From an uncultured Carboxylicivirga sp. (GTDB taxonomy: Bacteria; Bacteroidota; Bacteroidia; Bacteroidales; Marinilabiliaceae): a DNA stretch of 64,000 nt. The stretch covers positions 124,001 to 188,000 of the forward strand of contig CANLLN010000004.1 of the NCBI GenBank assembly GCA_947491945.1. The letters run 5' to 3'. The notes below the pieces were generated by a model. The model had not been told where the DNA came from. It ran no database searches and saw only the letters and a list, made by a program, of their open reading frames with translations. The stretch's first letter is position 1, and each line of letters opens with the position of its first letter. Shown piece after piece: positions 18,218-26,682 of this stretch. The position numbers were made by a program, and so were the translations under genes.

Positions 18218-21200
18218 ATGATTAATTCATTGATTCGTTTTTTTCTCGAAAACAAATTAGTCACCTTTCTGGTACTTATAATATTTATCAGTTGGGGCAT
18301 TATTAATTCGCCATTTGGGTGGGATACGGGTGTGTTACCAAGCGACCCGGTGCCTGTTGATGCCATACCGGATATTGGCGAGAATCAGCAGATCGTGTAT
18401 ACGGAGTGGCCTGGTCGCTCACCTCAGGATATTGAAGATCAGATATCGTATCCGCTAACAACATCCTTATTGGGAATTCCGGGTGTGAAAACTATTCGTA
18501 GTAACTCCATCTTTGGTCTGTCCAGCATCTATGTCATTTTTGACGAAGATATAGAGTTCTACTGGAGCCGCACGCGTATCCTGGAGAAGCTCAACTCGCT
18601 GCCGGCCGGTACGCTACCATCTGATGTGAGCCCGGCACTGGGACCCGATGCGACTGCTCTGGGGCAAATTTATTGGTACACCCTGGAAGGACGTGATAGG
18701 GATGGAAACCCAACAGGTGGTTGGGATCCGCATGAGTTACGCAGCATACAGGATTTTCAGATACGCTATGCCTTAACAGCGGCAGAGGGAGTGGCTGAAG
18801 TGGCTTCTATAGGGGGTTTTGTAAAAGAATACCAGATAGATATTAACCCGAACGCCATGAAGGCCCATGGTGTAACGGTGGCACAGATAATGAAGGCGAT
18901 TAAAAACAGTAACCTCGATATTGGTGCACGTACCATTGAGTTTAACCGTGTGGAATATCTGGTAAGGGCTTTGGGTTACATAAAGAACCTGGAGGATATA
19001 GAAAAAAGTGTGGTGACAGTTAAGGACAATGTGCCGATTCGCATCAAAGATGTGGCCAAAGTTACATTTGGTCCGGCCGCTCGCAGGGGAGGACTTGATA
19101 AAGGAGGTGCCGAAGCGGTTGGAGGCGTTGTGGTGGCCCGCTATGGCACCAACCCTTTAAAGGCCATTGAGAATATGAAGGCTAAGATTGCAGAGATTGC
19201 CCCCGGTTTGCCCACCAAAACATTGGCAGATGGCACGGTGTCGAAGGTGACCATCGTACCCTTTTATGACCGTACCGGACTGATTAAAGAAACCTTAGGT
19301 ACTTTGGAAGAGGCTATTTCACTTGAATTGCTAATCAGTATTTTGGTGGTGATTGTCTTGGTGTTTAACCTGCGCGCCTCTTTCCTGATATCAAGTCTAT
19401 TGCCCATTGGGGTGCTCATCACATTCATTACCATGCGGCAGTTTGGCGTTGATGCCAATATAGTGGCCCTTTCGGGTATTGCCATTGCCATTGGGGTGAT
19501 GGTGGATGTGGGCGTGGTGTTTGTTGAAAATATCATCCGGCACATAGAGCTCCCCGAGAATAAAGGAGCAAGGGGTAAAGAACTGCTTCAGGTGGTTTAC
19601 ACCGCCACTACCGAGGTGGCAGGAGCGGTTGTCACTGCCTTGTCAACCACCATCATCAGTTTCTTGCCGGTATTTGCCATGGAAGCGGCCGAAGGTAAAT
19701 TATTCAAGCCCTTGGCATTCACCAAGACCTTTACCATGATGTCGGCCTTGCTGATAGGTTTAATCATTATTCCGACCTTGTCGCATCTGGTGTTTTCCAT
19801 AAAAATTGACAAACGCCGCTACCAGCGACTAAGGAATATCATTCTTGTTGTGGCAGGTATCGTTCTGTCAGTAGCAAGTGGTAATTATATCGCCTTAGCG
19901 ATTACGGCATTTGGTATCAATGGGCTTGTGGCTCACCAGTGGCCCGAGGCAAAGAAGCAATGGGTTAACTTTATTAATGTGGCGATTACCATTGTGGTGG
20001 TGGTCTTTTTCCTAACAAAGGCCTGGATGCCGCTGGGGGCGCAGAATTCCTTGTTGGCTAATTTCTTATTCGTTATTGCAGTGGTGACTGTAGTGTTGGG
20101 TGGTCTATCGCTGGTGGTCGTTTTTTATCAACGGATTTTGAGTTGGTGCCTCAGCCACAAATGGCAGTTTCTGTTTTTTCCAGCTTTGGTAGTGCTGTTC
20201 GGTATTACCAGCTGGCAGGGTTTCGACAAGCTTTTTGGTTTTATGCCACAGTTCGTAAAAAATAGTGATACCTATGCTTATCTGCATAAAAAACTGCCGG
20301 GTATCGGCAAGGAGTTTATGCCTTCGCTCGATGAAGGTTCATTCTTGTTAATGCCGACTACCATGCCACATTCTGGTATTGAAGAGAACTTGGAAGTGAT
20401 TCGTATCCTCGATAAACGGGTGAATGCCATCCCCGAAGTCGAGTCGGTGGTGGGTAAATGGGGGCGTGTGAATTCGGCATTGGACCCGGCACCGGTTTCC
20501 ATGTATGAGAACGTCATTAATTACAAGCCCGAATACATCCTTAACGATAAAGGACACCGTATGCGTTTCGAGGTAAATCGCGATGGTGCCTATAAACTGA
20601 AAGACGGAAGTGTGTATCATCCTAAAAAGGACGGGTTCCGATTGATTGACAAAAACTTGTTGGTAGAAGATAAAAACGGGGAATATTTCCGGCAGTGGCG
20701 TAAGGAGATTCAATCGCCTGATGATATCTGGGACGAAATACTGGAGAAGAGTTCGATTCCGGGCTTAACATCGGCCCCCAAGCTCCAGCCTATTTCAACG
20801 CGTTTGGTCATGCTGCAAACCGGTATGCGAGCGCCAATGGGCTTGAAAGTGTATGGACCCGATTTGGAAAGTATTGAGCAGGCTGGCTTTAAGCTGGAGC
20901 AAGAGCTGAAACATGTGGAAGGTGTTAATGCTATGTCGGTATTTGCCGATCGTGTGGTGGGTAAGCCCTACCTCGAGTTGGACATCGACCGCGATGCCAT
21001 TGCCCGCTATGGACTGGATGTGCAGAGCCTGCAGGCGGTTATTGGTAGTGCCATAGGGGGTATGCCGCTCACCACTACCGTGGAAGGCCGCGAGCGCTAT
21101 CCAGTACGTTTGCGCTATGCACGCGAGTTCAGGGATAACCCTGAAGATTTGAAGAAGATTCTGATTCCGACGCCGACAGGGGCACAAGTGCCTTTGGGCC

Positions 21201-22015
21201 AGTTGGTGGAGATTCAGTACAAGCGCGGTTCGCAAATGATTAAGAGTGAAGATACCTTCCTGGTTGGCTACGTTATTTTTGATAAGCAGGCGGACTATGC
21301 TGAGGTCGATGTGGTGGAAAAAGCACAGGCTTATCTCAATAAGCAGTTGGACGAAGGAAAACTGGTGTTGCCTCCGGGCGTGAGCTATAAGTTTACGGGT
21401 AACTACGAAAATCAGATACGGGCCACCAAGCGCCTGATGATTGTTATTCCGATATCACTCATCATTATTTTCCTGATTTTATATTTTCAGTTCCGTTCGG
21501 TTATCTCTACTAGTCTGATCTTTACCGGGATACTGGTGGCCTTTTCAGGTGGATTTATCATGCTGTGGCTTTATGCTCAGCCCTGGTTTATGGATGGTAC
21601 TTTGGCCGGCATGAACTTGCGAACCCTTTTCCAGGTGAGTAATATCAACCTCAGTGTGGCCGTTTGGGTGGGCTTTATTGCCTTGTTTGGCGTAGCAACC
21701 GACGATGGCGTGCTCATCAGCACCTACATCAAACAATTGCAGGATAAACGCAATCCACAAACGGTGGGCCAGGTGCGTGCGCTGGTGATTGAAGCAGGGA
21801 GCAAACGGGTGCGTCCGGCCGTAATGACAACTGCCACCACCATTATTGCGCTGTTACCGGTTTTAACATCAACCGGAAAAGGGTCTGATATCATGGTGCC
21901 TATGGCTATACCGGTATTTGGGGGAATGACCATTGCTGTGATGACCATGTTTGTGGTGCCCGTTCTCTATAGTTTGTGGCAGGAGACGATAATTAAACGT
22001 AAGTTAAAACAATAA
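18218..22015 (+). CDS. cusA: CusA/CzcA-type heavy-metal efflux RND pump, extended form
   Basis: Inner-membrane proton-driven pump of the HME-RND family, 1265 residues. The N-terminus (VDAIPDIGENQQIVYTEWPG) and the TM4 motif AIAIGVMVDVGVVFVEN, with the conserved proton-relay Asp near residue 430, are diagnostic. RLVMLQTGMRAPMGLKVYG (near 870) corresponds to the Met-bearing segment of CusA, favouring Cu(I)/Ag(I) as substrate over Zn/Co/Ni (inference). Compared with about 1045 residues in E. coli CusA, there are two insertions: extra hydrophobic segments between TM6 and the FMPSLDEGSFLLMP motif (about 528-700) and about 60 residues in the periplasmic porter region (about 768-838). It overlaps nothing; the outer-membrane factor gene follows after 12 nt. 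Confidence 0.95.
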   Translation: MINSLIRFFLENKLVTFLVLIIFISWGIINSPFGWDTGVLPSDPVPVDAIPDIGENQQIVYTEWPGRSPQDIEDQISYPLTTSLLGIPGVKTIRSNSIFGLSSIYVIFDEDIEFYWSRTRILEKLNSLPAGTLPSDVSPALGPDATALGQIYWYTLEGRDRDGNPTGGWDPHELRSIQDFQIRYALTAAEGVAEVASIGGFVKEYQIDINPNAMKAHGVTVAQIMKAIKNSNLDIGARTIEFNRVEYLVRALGYIKNLEDIEKSVVTVKDNVPIRIKDVAKVTFGPAARRGGLDKGGAEAVGGVVVARYGTNPLKAIENMKAKIAEIAPGLPTKTLADGTVSKVTIVPFYDRTGLIKETLGTLEEAISLELLISILVVIVLVFNLRASFLISSLLPIGVLITFITMRQFGVDANIVALSGIAIAIGVMVDVGVVFVENIIRHIELPENKGARGKELLQVVYTATTEVAGAVVTALSTTIISFLPVFAMEAAEGKLFKPLAFTKTFTMMSALLIGLIIIPTLSHLVFSIKIDKRRYQRLRNIILVVAGIVLSVASGNYIALAITAFGINGLVAHQWPEAKKQWVNFINVAITIVVVVFFLTKAWMPLGAQNSLLANFLFVIAVVTVVLGGLSLVVVFYQRILSWCLSHKWQFLFFPALVVLFGITSWQGFDKLFGFMPQFVKNSDTYAYLHKKLPGIGKEFMPSLDEGSFLLMPTTMPHSGIEENLEVIRILDKRVNAIPEVESVVGKWGRVNSALDPAPVSMYENVINYKPEYILNDKGHRMRFEVNRDGAYKLKDGSVYHPKKDGFRLIDKNLLVEDKNGEYFRQWRKEIQSPDDIWDEILEKSSIPGLTSAPKLQPISTRLVMLQTGMRAPMGLKVYGPDLESIEQAGFKLEQELKHVEGVNAMSVFADRVVGKPYLELDIDRDAIARYGLDVQSLQAVIGSAIGGMPLTTTVEGRERYPVRLRYAREFRDNPEDLKKILIPTPTGAQVPLGQLVEIQYKRGSQMIKSEDTFLVGYVIFDKQADYAEVDVVEKAQAYLNKQLDEGKLVLPPGVSYKFTGNYENQIRATKRLMIVIPISLIIIFLILYFQFRSVISTSLIFTGILVAFSGGFIMLWLYAQPWFMDGTLAGMNLRTLFQVSNINLSVAVWVGFIALFGVATDDGVLISTYIKQLQDKRNPQTVGQVRALVIEAGSKRVRPAVMTTATTIIALLPVLTSTGKGSDIMVPMAIPVFGGMTIAVMTMFVVPVLYSLWQETIIKRKLKQ

Positions 22016-22027
22016 ACAACTTAGGTG

Positions 22028-23254
22028 ATGAAACGAACAATAATATATATTCTGACGATGTTGTTACCGGTGTTGGCTGCAGGGCAGGAGGAGCTGAATA
22101 AGTACCTCACCATTGCAGCGGAGAATAACCCGGGGCTAAGGGCCGCTTTTAACAACTACCTGTCAGCACTTGAAAAAGCGCCTCAGGTTGGGGCTTTACC
22201 CGATCCACAGTTGGCTTTCGGCTATTTTATTCAGCCGGTGGAAACGCGCAACGGTCCGCAGGAATTTAAGATTTCGGCTACTCAAATGTTTCCATGGTTT
22301 GGCACCTTAAAAGCCAAAGAAACAGCCACATTTAAACAGGCCATGGCTCAATATGGCATGTTTAATGATAAGCGGTCCAAACTGTTTAATGAGGTCAAAG
22401 CCAGTTGGTACAACCTGTATTTTAACAATAAGGCAGTGGCCATCACTTTGGAAAACATTGATATTCTCAACACATTTAAAAAACTGGCGACTGTTAAAGT
22501 AGAGGCCGGAAAGGTGTCGGCGGTGGATCAGTATCGTATTGAGATGGAAATAAATGATTTGGAGAATCAACTGGCTGATTTGCGCGATAAGCAAACAGTG
22601 CTTGAGTTGGCGTTTAATAAACTGCTGAATGTGCAGGAACCCATTACCCTCACATGGCCCGATAGCTTGTGGACAACCGACTTTTATTTGAATAAAACAG
22701 CGGCGTTTGATTCAATCAAGACCAATAACCATCAGCTGTTAAGTATTGACCGGCAAATAGAATCCCTGGTGCTAAGAAAGCAGATTGCTAAAAAGGAGGG
22801 AGCACCGTCTTTTAGTTTGGGTATTGATTATGTATCCATCGGTAAAGGGGCCAATAACATGTCTGGCAAAGATGCCATTGCTTTTCCTAAAGTGGGCATC
22901 AGCATTCCTTTGTATCGAAAAAAATACAAGAGCATGGTGCAAGAGGTGCTATATCTCGAAAAAGCCAAAGACTTTGAGCGGGTTGATAAGATCAATGCCC
23001 TGGAGGTTATCTTTGAAAATACCTGGAAAGATTACAGCGATGCGCGCCGGCGGATTGAGCTATTTCAGGTTCAGCTAGGCTTGGCTCAAAAGGCCATGAA
23101 GCTGTTGGAGACAGAGTATGCCTATGCCAATAAAAATTTTGAAGAAATACTGCGGATTGAGCGTCGTTTATTGCAGTATCAGCTGGAGTTGGAAAAGGCA
23201 AAAACAGATAAGCAGGCGGCCATCGCCTTTATCAGCTATCTGATGGGTAAATAG
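22028..23254 (+). CDS. cusC: TolC-family outer-membrane factor of the metal-efflux operon
   Basis: The 408-residue product (ATG 22028; a GTG one codon earlier is also possible) has a cleavable signal peptide (MKRTIIYILTMLLPVLAAGQ) and the coiled-coil, duplicated outer-membrane-efflux-protein pattern: NPGLRAAFNNYLSALEKAPQ and the second-half NTWKDYSDARRRIELFQVQL. It should form the trimeric channel through the outer membrane that pairs with the adjacent RND pump and adaptor. It contains no lipobox, unlike E. coli CusC, so anchoring would be by the barrel only. Spacing of 12 nt from cusA and 18 nt to the adaptor gene supports one operon. Confidence 0.9.
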   Translation: MKRTIIYILTMLLPVLAAGQEELNKYLTIAAENNPGLRAAFNNYLSALEKAPQVGALPDPQLAFGYFIQPVETRNGPQEFKISATQMFPWFGTLKAKETATFKQAMAQYGMFNDKRSKLFNEVKASWYNLYFNNKAVAITLENIDILNTFKKLATVKVEAGKVSAVDQYRIEMEINDLENQLADLRDKQTVLELAFNKLLNVQEPITLTWPDSLWTTDFYLNKTAAFDSIKTNNHQLLSIDRQIESLVLRKQIAKKEGAPSFSLGIDYVSIGKGANNMSGKDAIAFPKVGISIPLYRKKYKSMVQEVLYLEKAKDFERVDKINALEVIFENTWKDYSDARRRIELFQVQLGLAQKAMKLLETEYAYANKNFEEILRIERRLLQYQLELEKAKTDKQAAIAFISYLMGK

Positions 23255-23272
23255 TTTGTTAATAGTTAAATA

Positions 23273-25426
23273 ATGGATAAGATGAATACAATCATTCAAT
23301 ATATAAAAGATAATTACAAGCCGGTACTCATAACCCTGCTTATCGGTTTGTTGGTAGGATGGGCCATCGCACCATCAGGAAACAGCAGCACTCAGGGCGA
23401 TGCTCATGAGGCGCATCAGCACGAAAAAGAAACGGTATGGACCTGCTCTATGCACCCACAAATTAAACAGAATGAACCGGGTTTGTGTCCTATTTGCGCC
23501 ATGGACCTGATTCCTCTGGAAGGTATGGAGGCGGCAGAAGGCGCCGACCCCAATGAAGTGGTGATGACCGAAGCGGCGGCTAAACTGGCCGAGGTGCAAA
23601 CCAGCGTTGTGAAAAAAGGGAAGCCGGTGAAGGAAACCTATTTGCAAGGAAAGATAAGCGTGGATGAGCGCCGTATTGCTGAATTAACGGCTCGTTTTGG
23701 CGGGCGTATTGAAAAGCTCGACATCAATTTTACAGGGCAGAATGTGCGAAAAGGACAGAAGCTGGCCACCATCTATTCACCCGATCTGGTTAGCGCCCAG
23801 CGGGAATTGATTGAGGCTTTTTATGTGAAGGAAAGTAATCCTTCCTTATACCAGGCCTCGAAAGCTAAACTGCGCTCCTGGGATTTAACCGAAGCGCAAA
23901 TTGCCACCATCGAAAAAAGTGGCGAGCCGCAGGTCTATTTCGACATTTTATCACCCATATCAGGCACGGTGATGGCGCGTAATGTTGCGTTGGGCGACTA
24001 TGTGAAAGAAGGCGTACCCTTATTTCAGGTGGTGGACCTCAGACGCGTATGGGCACTGTTTGATGCCTATGAATCTGATTTGCCATGGGTAAATAAAGGG
24101 GATAAGGTAAGGTTTACCCTCGAAGCGTTGCCGGGAGAAACGTTTACGGCTAAAGTGAGCTATGTGGATCCAATGATTGATGCAACAACACGCGTGGCTA
24201 AAGTGCGCGTTGAGGTGGATAATAGCCGTTTGCAGTTAAAGCCGGAGATGTTTGCCAATGCGGTTTTAGAAACGCGCCTGTCTGATGAGGATATGATGGT
24301 AATACCCAAATCAGCAGTGCTATGGACCGGTAAGCGCGCGGTGGTTTACACCAAGGTTAAGGAGCGCGAAACCCCTACCTTTTTGTTCAGGGAAATTATC
24401 CTTGGACCTGATGCCGGTGAGTTTTATGTCGTTAAAGAGGGCTTAGCGGTAGGCGAGGAAATTGCTACCAACGGTGTGTTTAAAATTGATGCATCGGCGC
24501 AGCTCATGGGCTTGAAGAGCATGATGAATGCGCCGGATACCCAAAATAAGCAGACGGCCAGTTTTAAGGTAGCCGGTAATTGCGATATGTGTAAGGAACG
24601 GATCGAAAATGCAGCCCTGTCTTTGTTTGGCGTGGTAAGTGCCCAGTGGTCGGCCGATGCCCAGCAGGTGGAAGTAGTATTTGACTCAGAACATACCGAT
24701 GTGGATGCCATTCAAAAGGCCATTGCGCAGGTGGGTCACGATACTGAAAAATATAAAGCTGATGATGCCGTTTATGAATCCTTACACAGTTGTTGCCTGT
24801 ACGAGCGGTTGGATCAGCAAGCAGTAGTCAAGTCATCCACCAGCCCATCGAAAGAAGCTAAGCATGCCATGGTGAAAGTAGCGGGTAACTGTGGCATGTG
24901 TCAGGAGCGTATTGAAAAGGCCGCCCTGTCGGTTGAAGGCGTGACATCAGCCAAATGGGATAAGGCTACTAAAATGCTGCACCTGAACTATGGTGGCCAA
25001 GCCACAGTGGATGCGGTTGAAAAAGCCATTGCAGCTGTGGGGCACGATACAGAGAATCATAAGGCTGCTGATGAGGTGTATGATAACTTGCCTGGCTGTT
25101 GTCAATATGAACGGCTGGATCAGCAGGCTGTTATAAAGTCATCAACCAACCAATCGAAAGCGGCCAAGCACGCCATGTTTAAGGTGGCGGGTAACTGTGG
25201 CATGTGTCAGGAGCGCATTGAAGGGGCAGCAATTTCAGTAGAGGGCGTGACGTCAGCCAAATGGGACAAGGCTACTAAAATGCTTCACCTGAACTATGGT
25301 GGCCAAGCCACAGTGGATGCGGTTGAAAAAGCCATTGCAGCCGTGGGGCACGATACAGAGCACCACAAAGCCGATGATGAGGTGTACGACAACCTGCACA
25401 GTTGCTGTCAGTACGAGCGCTTTTAG
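23273..25426 (+). CDS. cusB: CusB-type efflux adaptor with N-terminal metal-binding domain and three C-terminal HMA domains
   Basis: Periplasmic adaptor joining the pump and the outer-membrane channel, 717 residues. Order: N-terminal membrane anchor (17-33), His-rich linker, heavy-metal-binding domain with WTCSMHP...CPICAMDLIP (Cys58, Met60, His61, Cys72, Cys75, Met77), membrane-fusion barrel-sandwich and beta-barrel domains (about 95-410), then three tandem HMA-like repeats of about 102 residues each. Each repeat holds GNC-x-MC (C437/C440, C540/C543, C642/C645) and a terminal CC pair before YER. Usual CusB proteins end after the adaptor or carry one extra metal domain, so the triple fusion is unusual. 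Repeats 2 and 3 are nearly identical even at the DNA level. Likely metal: Cu(I) or Ag(I), inferred from CxxC, Met and His content. Confidence 0.93.
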   Translation: MDKMNTIIQYIKDNYKPVLITLLIGLLVGWAIAPSGNSSTQGDAHEAHQHEKETVWTCSMHPQIKQNEPGLCPICAMDLIPLEGMEAAEGADPNEVVMTEAAAKLAEVQTSVVKKGKPVKETYLQGKISVDERRIAELTARFGGRIEKLDINFTGQNVRKGQKLATIYSPDLVSAQRELIEAFYVKESNPSLYQASKAKLRSWDLTEAQIATIEKSGEPQVYFDILSPISGTVMARNVALGDYVKEGVPLFQVVDLRRVWALFDAYESDLPWVNKGDKVRFTLEALPGETFTAKVSYVDPMIDATTRVAKVRVEVDNSRLQLKPEMFANAVLETRLSDEDMMVIPKSAVLWTGKRAVVYTKVKERETPTFLFREIILGPDAGEFYVVKEGLAVGEEIATNGVFKIDASAQLMGLKSMMNAPDTQNKQTASFKVAGNCDMCKERIENAALSLFGVVSAQWSADAQQVEVVFDSEHTDVDAIQKAIAQVGHDTEKYKADDAVYESLHSCCLYERLDQQAVVKSSTSPSKEAKHAMVKVAGNCGMCQERIEKAALSVEGVTSAKWDKATKMLHLNYGGQATVDAVEKAIAAVGHDTENHKAADEVYDNLPGCCQYERLDQQAVIKSSTNQSKAAKHAMFKVAGNCGMCQERIEGAAISVEGVTSAKWDKATKMLHLNYGGQATVDAVEKAIAAVGHDTEHHKADDEVYDNLHSCCQYERF
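24885..25426 (+). repeat. Tandem 306-nt direct repeat inside cusB (HMA2/HMA3)
   Basis: The second and third HMA units start at 24885 and 25191, a 306-nt (102-codon) period, and share long identical DNA runs including the segment around 24955-25060 versus 25261-25366, with only scattered third-position changes. The first unit (24576) is 309 nt upstream and clearly more diverged. This indicates a recent in-frame duplication. Confidence 0.85.
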
Positions 25427-25460
25427 AAAAAAATATAGCTGTTAAAAATTGAGATTAACG

Positions 25461-25509
25461 CCAGGTACGCAAAGCTTAATTGTTATAGATAAGCTCAAAG
25501 CGTGCCTGG
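25461..25509 (+). terminator. Terminator-like hairpin after the efflux operon
   Basis: CCAGGTACGC (25461-25470) pairs with GCGTGCCTGG (25500-25509) with one G-U wobble, and an inner stem AGCTTA/TAAGCT extends it. It lies 34 nt after the cusB stop. The following T-rich tract is modest. Confidence 0.6.
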
Positions 25510-25550
25510 TATTATTAGGTTTTATGCGGCTAAATATAATTCAGCCTGTC

Positions 25551-25574
25551 CTTTATCCTTAATTAAGGATAAAG
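25551..25574. repeat. Perfect 24-bp palindrome over the GLPGLI stop codon
   Basis: CTTTATCCTTAA followed directly by its exact reverse complement TTAAGGATAAAG spans the last codons and stop (25559-25561) of the GLPGLI gene. It has no loop and no U tract, so it may be a protein-binding dyad, or a cruciform/mRNA end structure. Confidence 0.6.
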
Positions 25575-26296
25575 CGGTTTTCGGGAATGATTACCTCCAC
25601 CCGTGGTGCTTTGTTGTTTTTTGGAGCGGGGCGATTTTGCTGTTTGGCTCTTTTGTTGCGAATTTTAATTACCTCTTTGCGGTAGGCCTTATAGTCTTTA
25701 CAAAAGGCATTATAGCTGCCAGCTTCATTATGCTCAAAAGGATTGTACAAGGCTTTCTCTGTTTCGTATATCTCAAGGGATTTGGCCTGATAGAGCAGCA
25801 CATCATCTACTGAAGCAACCTTAAGGATGACGCCGGGCAGGCCATGGAATTTCCAGGGGGCTGCCGTAAAGGGCAGATCAGTGGTGTAGTAGGCTTTGTA
25901 TTCGCGCCCCCTGAACTCGGCAAAGGCTGTTTTGCAGGGGTAATCCAGTAGGGTGTCGCACTCCTCGGTTGTGTGCCAGTTAAAAAGGTCAAGGCCTTCT
26001 TCAATGATGTAAATATCACGCCCAAGGCTTTCATCATAAACCATTGTGCCTTTGTTGTAATCCTTAAATAGCAGGGTTGAATCCGTAGTGGCTTTGTAGC
26101 GGATATTGCGTGCAGAGCCACTTTTGGTCAAGCGGATGGTATAGCTTAATACCTGCTTGTTGTTGGCAATCAGCTCCATGTCGTAGGTATTGGGCTTTGC
26201 ATGATTGATGTAGTCATAGCAGATTTTCAGCTCTTTGTGTTGGGCATTCAGGAGCAGGGGCAGAAGGATGATGAGCGATGTAAATAGTGACTTCAT
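25559..26296 (-). CDS. GLPGLI family secreted protein
   Basis: The 245-residue product has a Sec signal peptide (MKSLFTSLIILLPLLLNAQ) and matches the GLPGLI family (TIGR01200-type), named for a motif that here reads GLPGVIL (residues 152-158, in WKFHGLPGVILKV). Other family marks are YDYINHAKPNTYDMEL near the N-terminus and CDTLLDYPCKTAFAEFRGRE in the centre. Two Cys (113 and 121) could form a disulfide. Function of the family is unknown; it is a common Bacteroidota envelope protein, sometimes paired with TonB receptors, which are absent here. The tail is basic. It converges with the metal-efflux operon. Confidence 0.88.
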   Translation of the reverse strand: MKSLFTSLIILLPLLLNAQHKELKICYDYINHAKPNTYDMELIANNKQVLSYTIRLTKSGSARNIRYKATTDSTLLFKDYNKGTMVYDESLGRDIYIIEEGLDLFNWHTTEECDTLLDYPCKTAFAEFRGREYKAYYTTDLPFTAAPWKFHGLPGVILKVASVDDVLLYQAKSLEIYETEKALYNPFEHNEAGSYNAFCKDYKAYRKEVIKIRNKRAKQQNRPAPKNNKAPRVEVIIPENRFILN

Positions 26297-26682
26297 TAGT
26301 GCGAAAAGAGTTATTCATGTAACATAAAAGTAATGCTTCTTTAGGAAGGTTGGCTTTCTGTAATTAATACGCAATGAAGTAAAAATGTTACGCTAAAAAG
26401 GAGAAAAAATAAATTACTGATTTCAAGGGTATTTATTATTAGTGGCTTGCGTATGTCAAGTTCGTTTAGTTGTAGTCAGGTTTTATTTATATATGTTAAT
26501 TATGGCCGTTGTTGTGTATTGTCCATTTAATGAGCTCTTTACATTAAGTCAACGTAGTTAAAGTGAGGTGGCAAGTAGGTGATGAAGTACTTCTTTTTTA
26601 CCCATTGCCGAACACCATCTGTAGTTTTGATGCCGACAATTAAGTCACTAATAAAATCAGTTTAATCCTAAAACTACAAGAC
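26297..26682. other. 386-nt intergenic region between GLPGLI gene and T9SS-secreted protein gene
   Basis: Divergent promoter space, AT-rich. A TAGTTTTG box (26622-26629) lies 53 nt before the downstream ATG, matching TAnnTTTG but with a poor -33 element. No conserved RNA gene or small ORF is evident. Confidence 0.4.
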
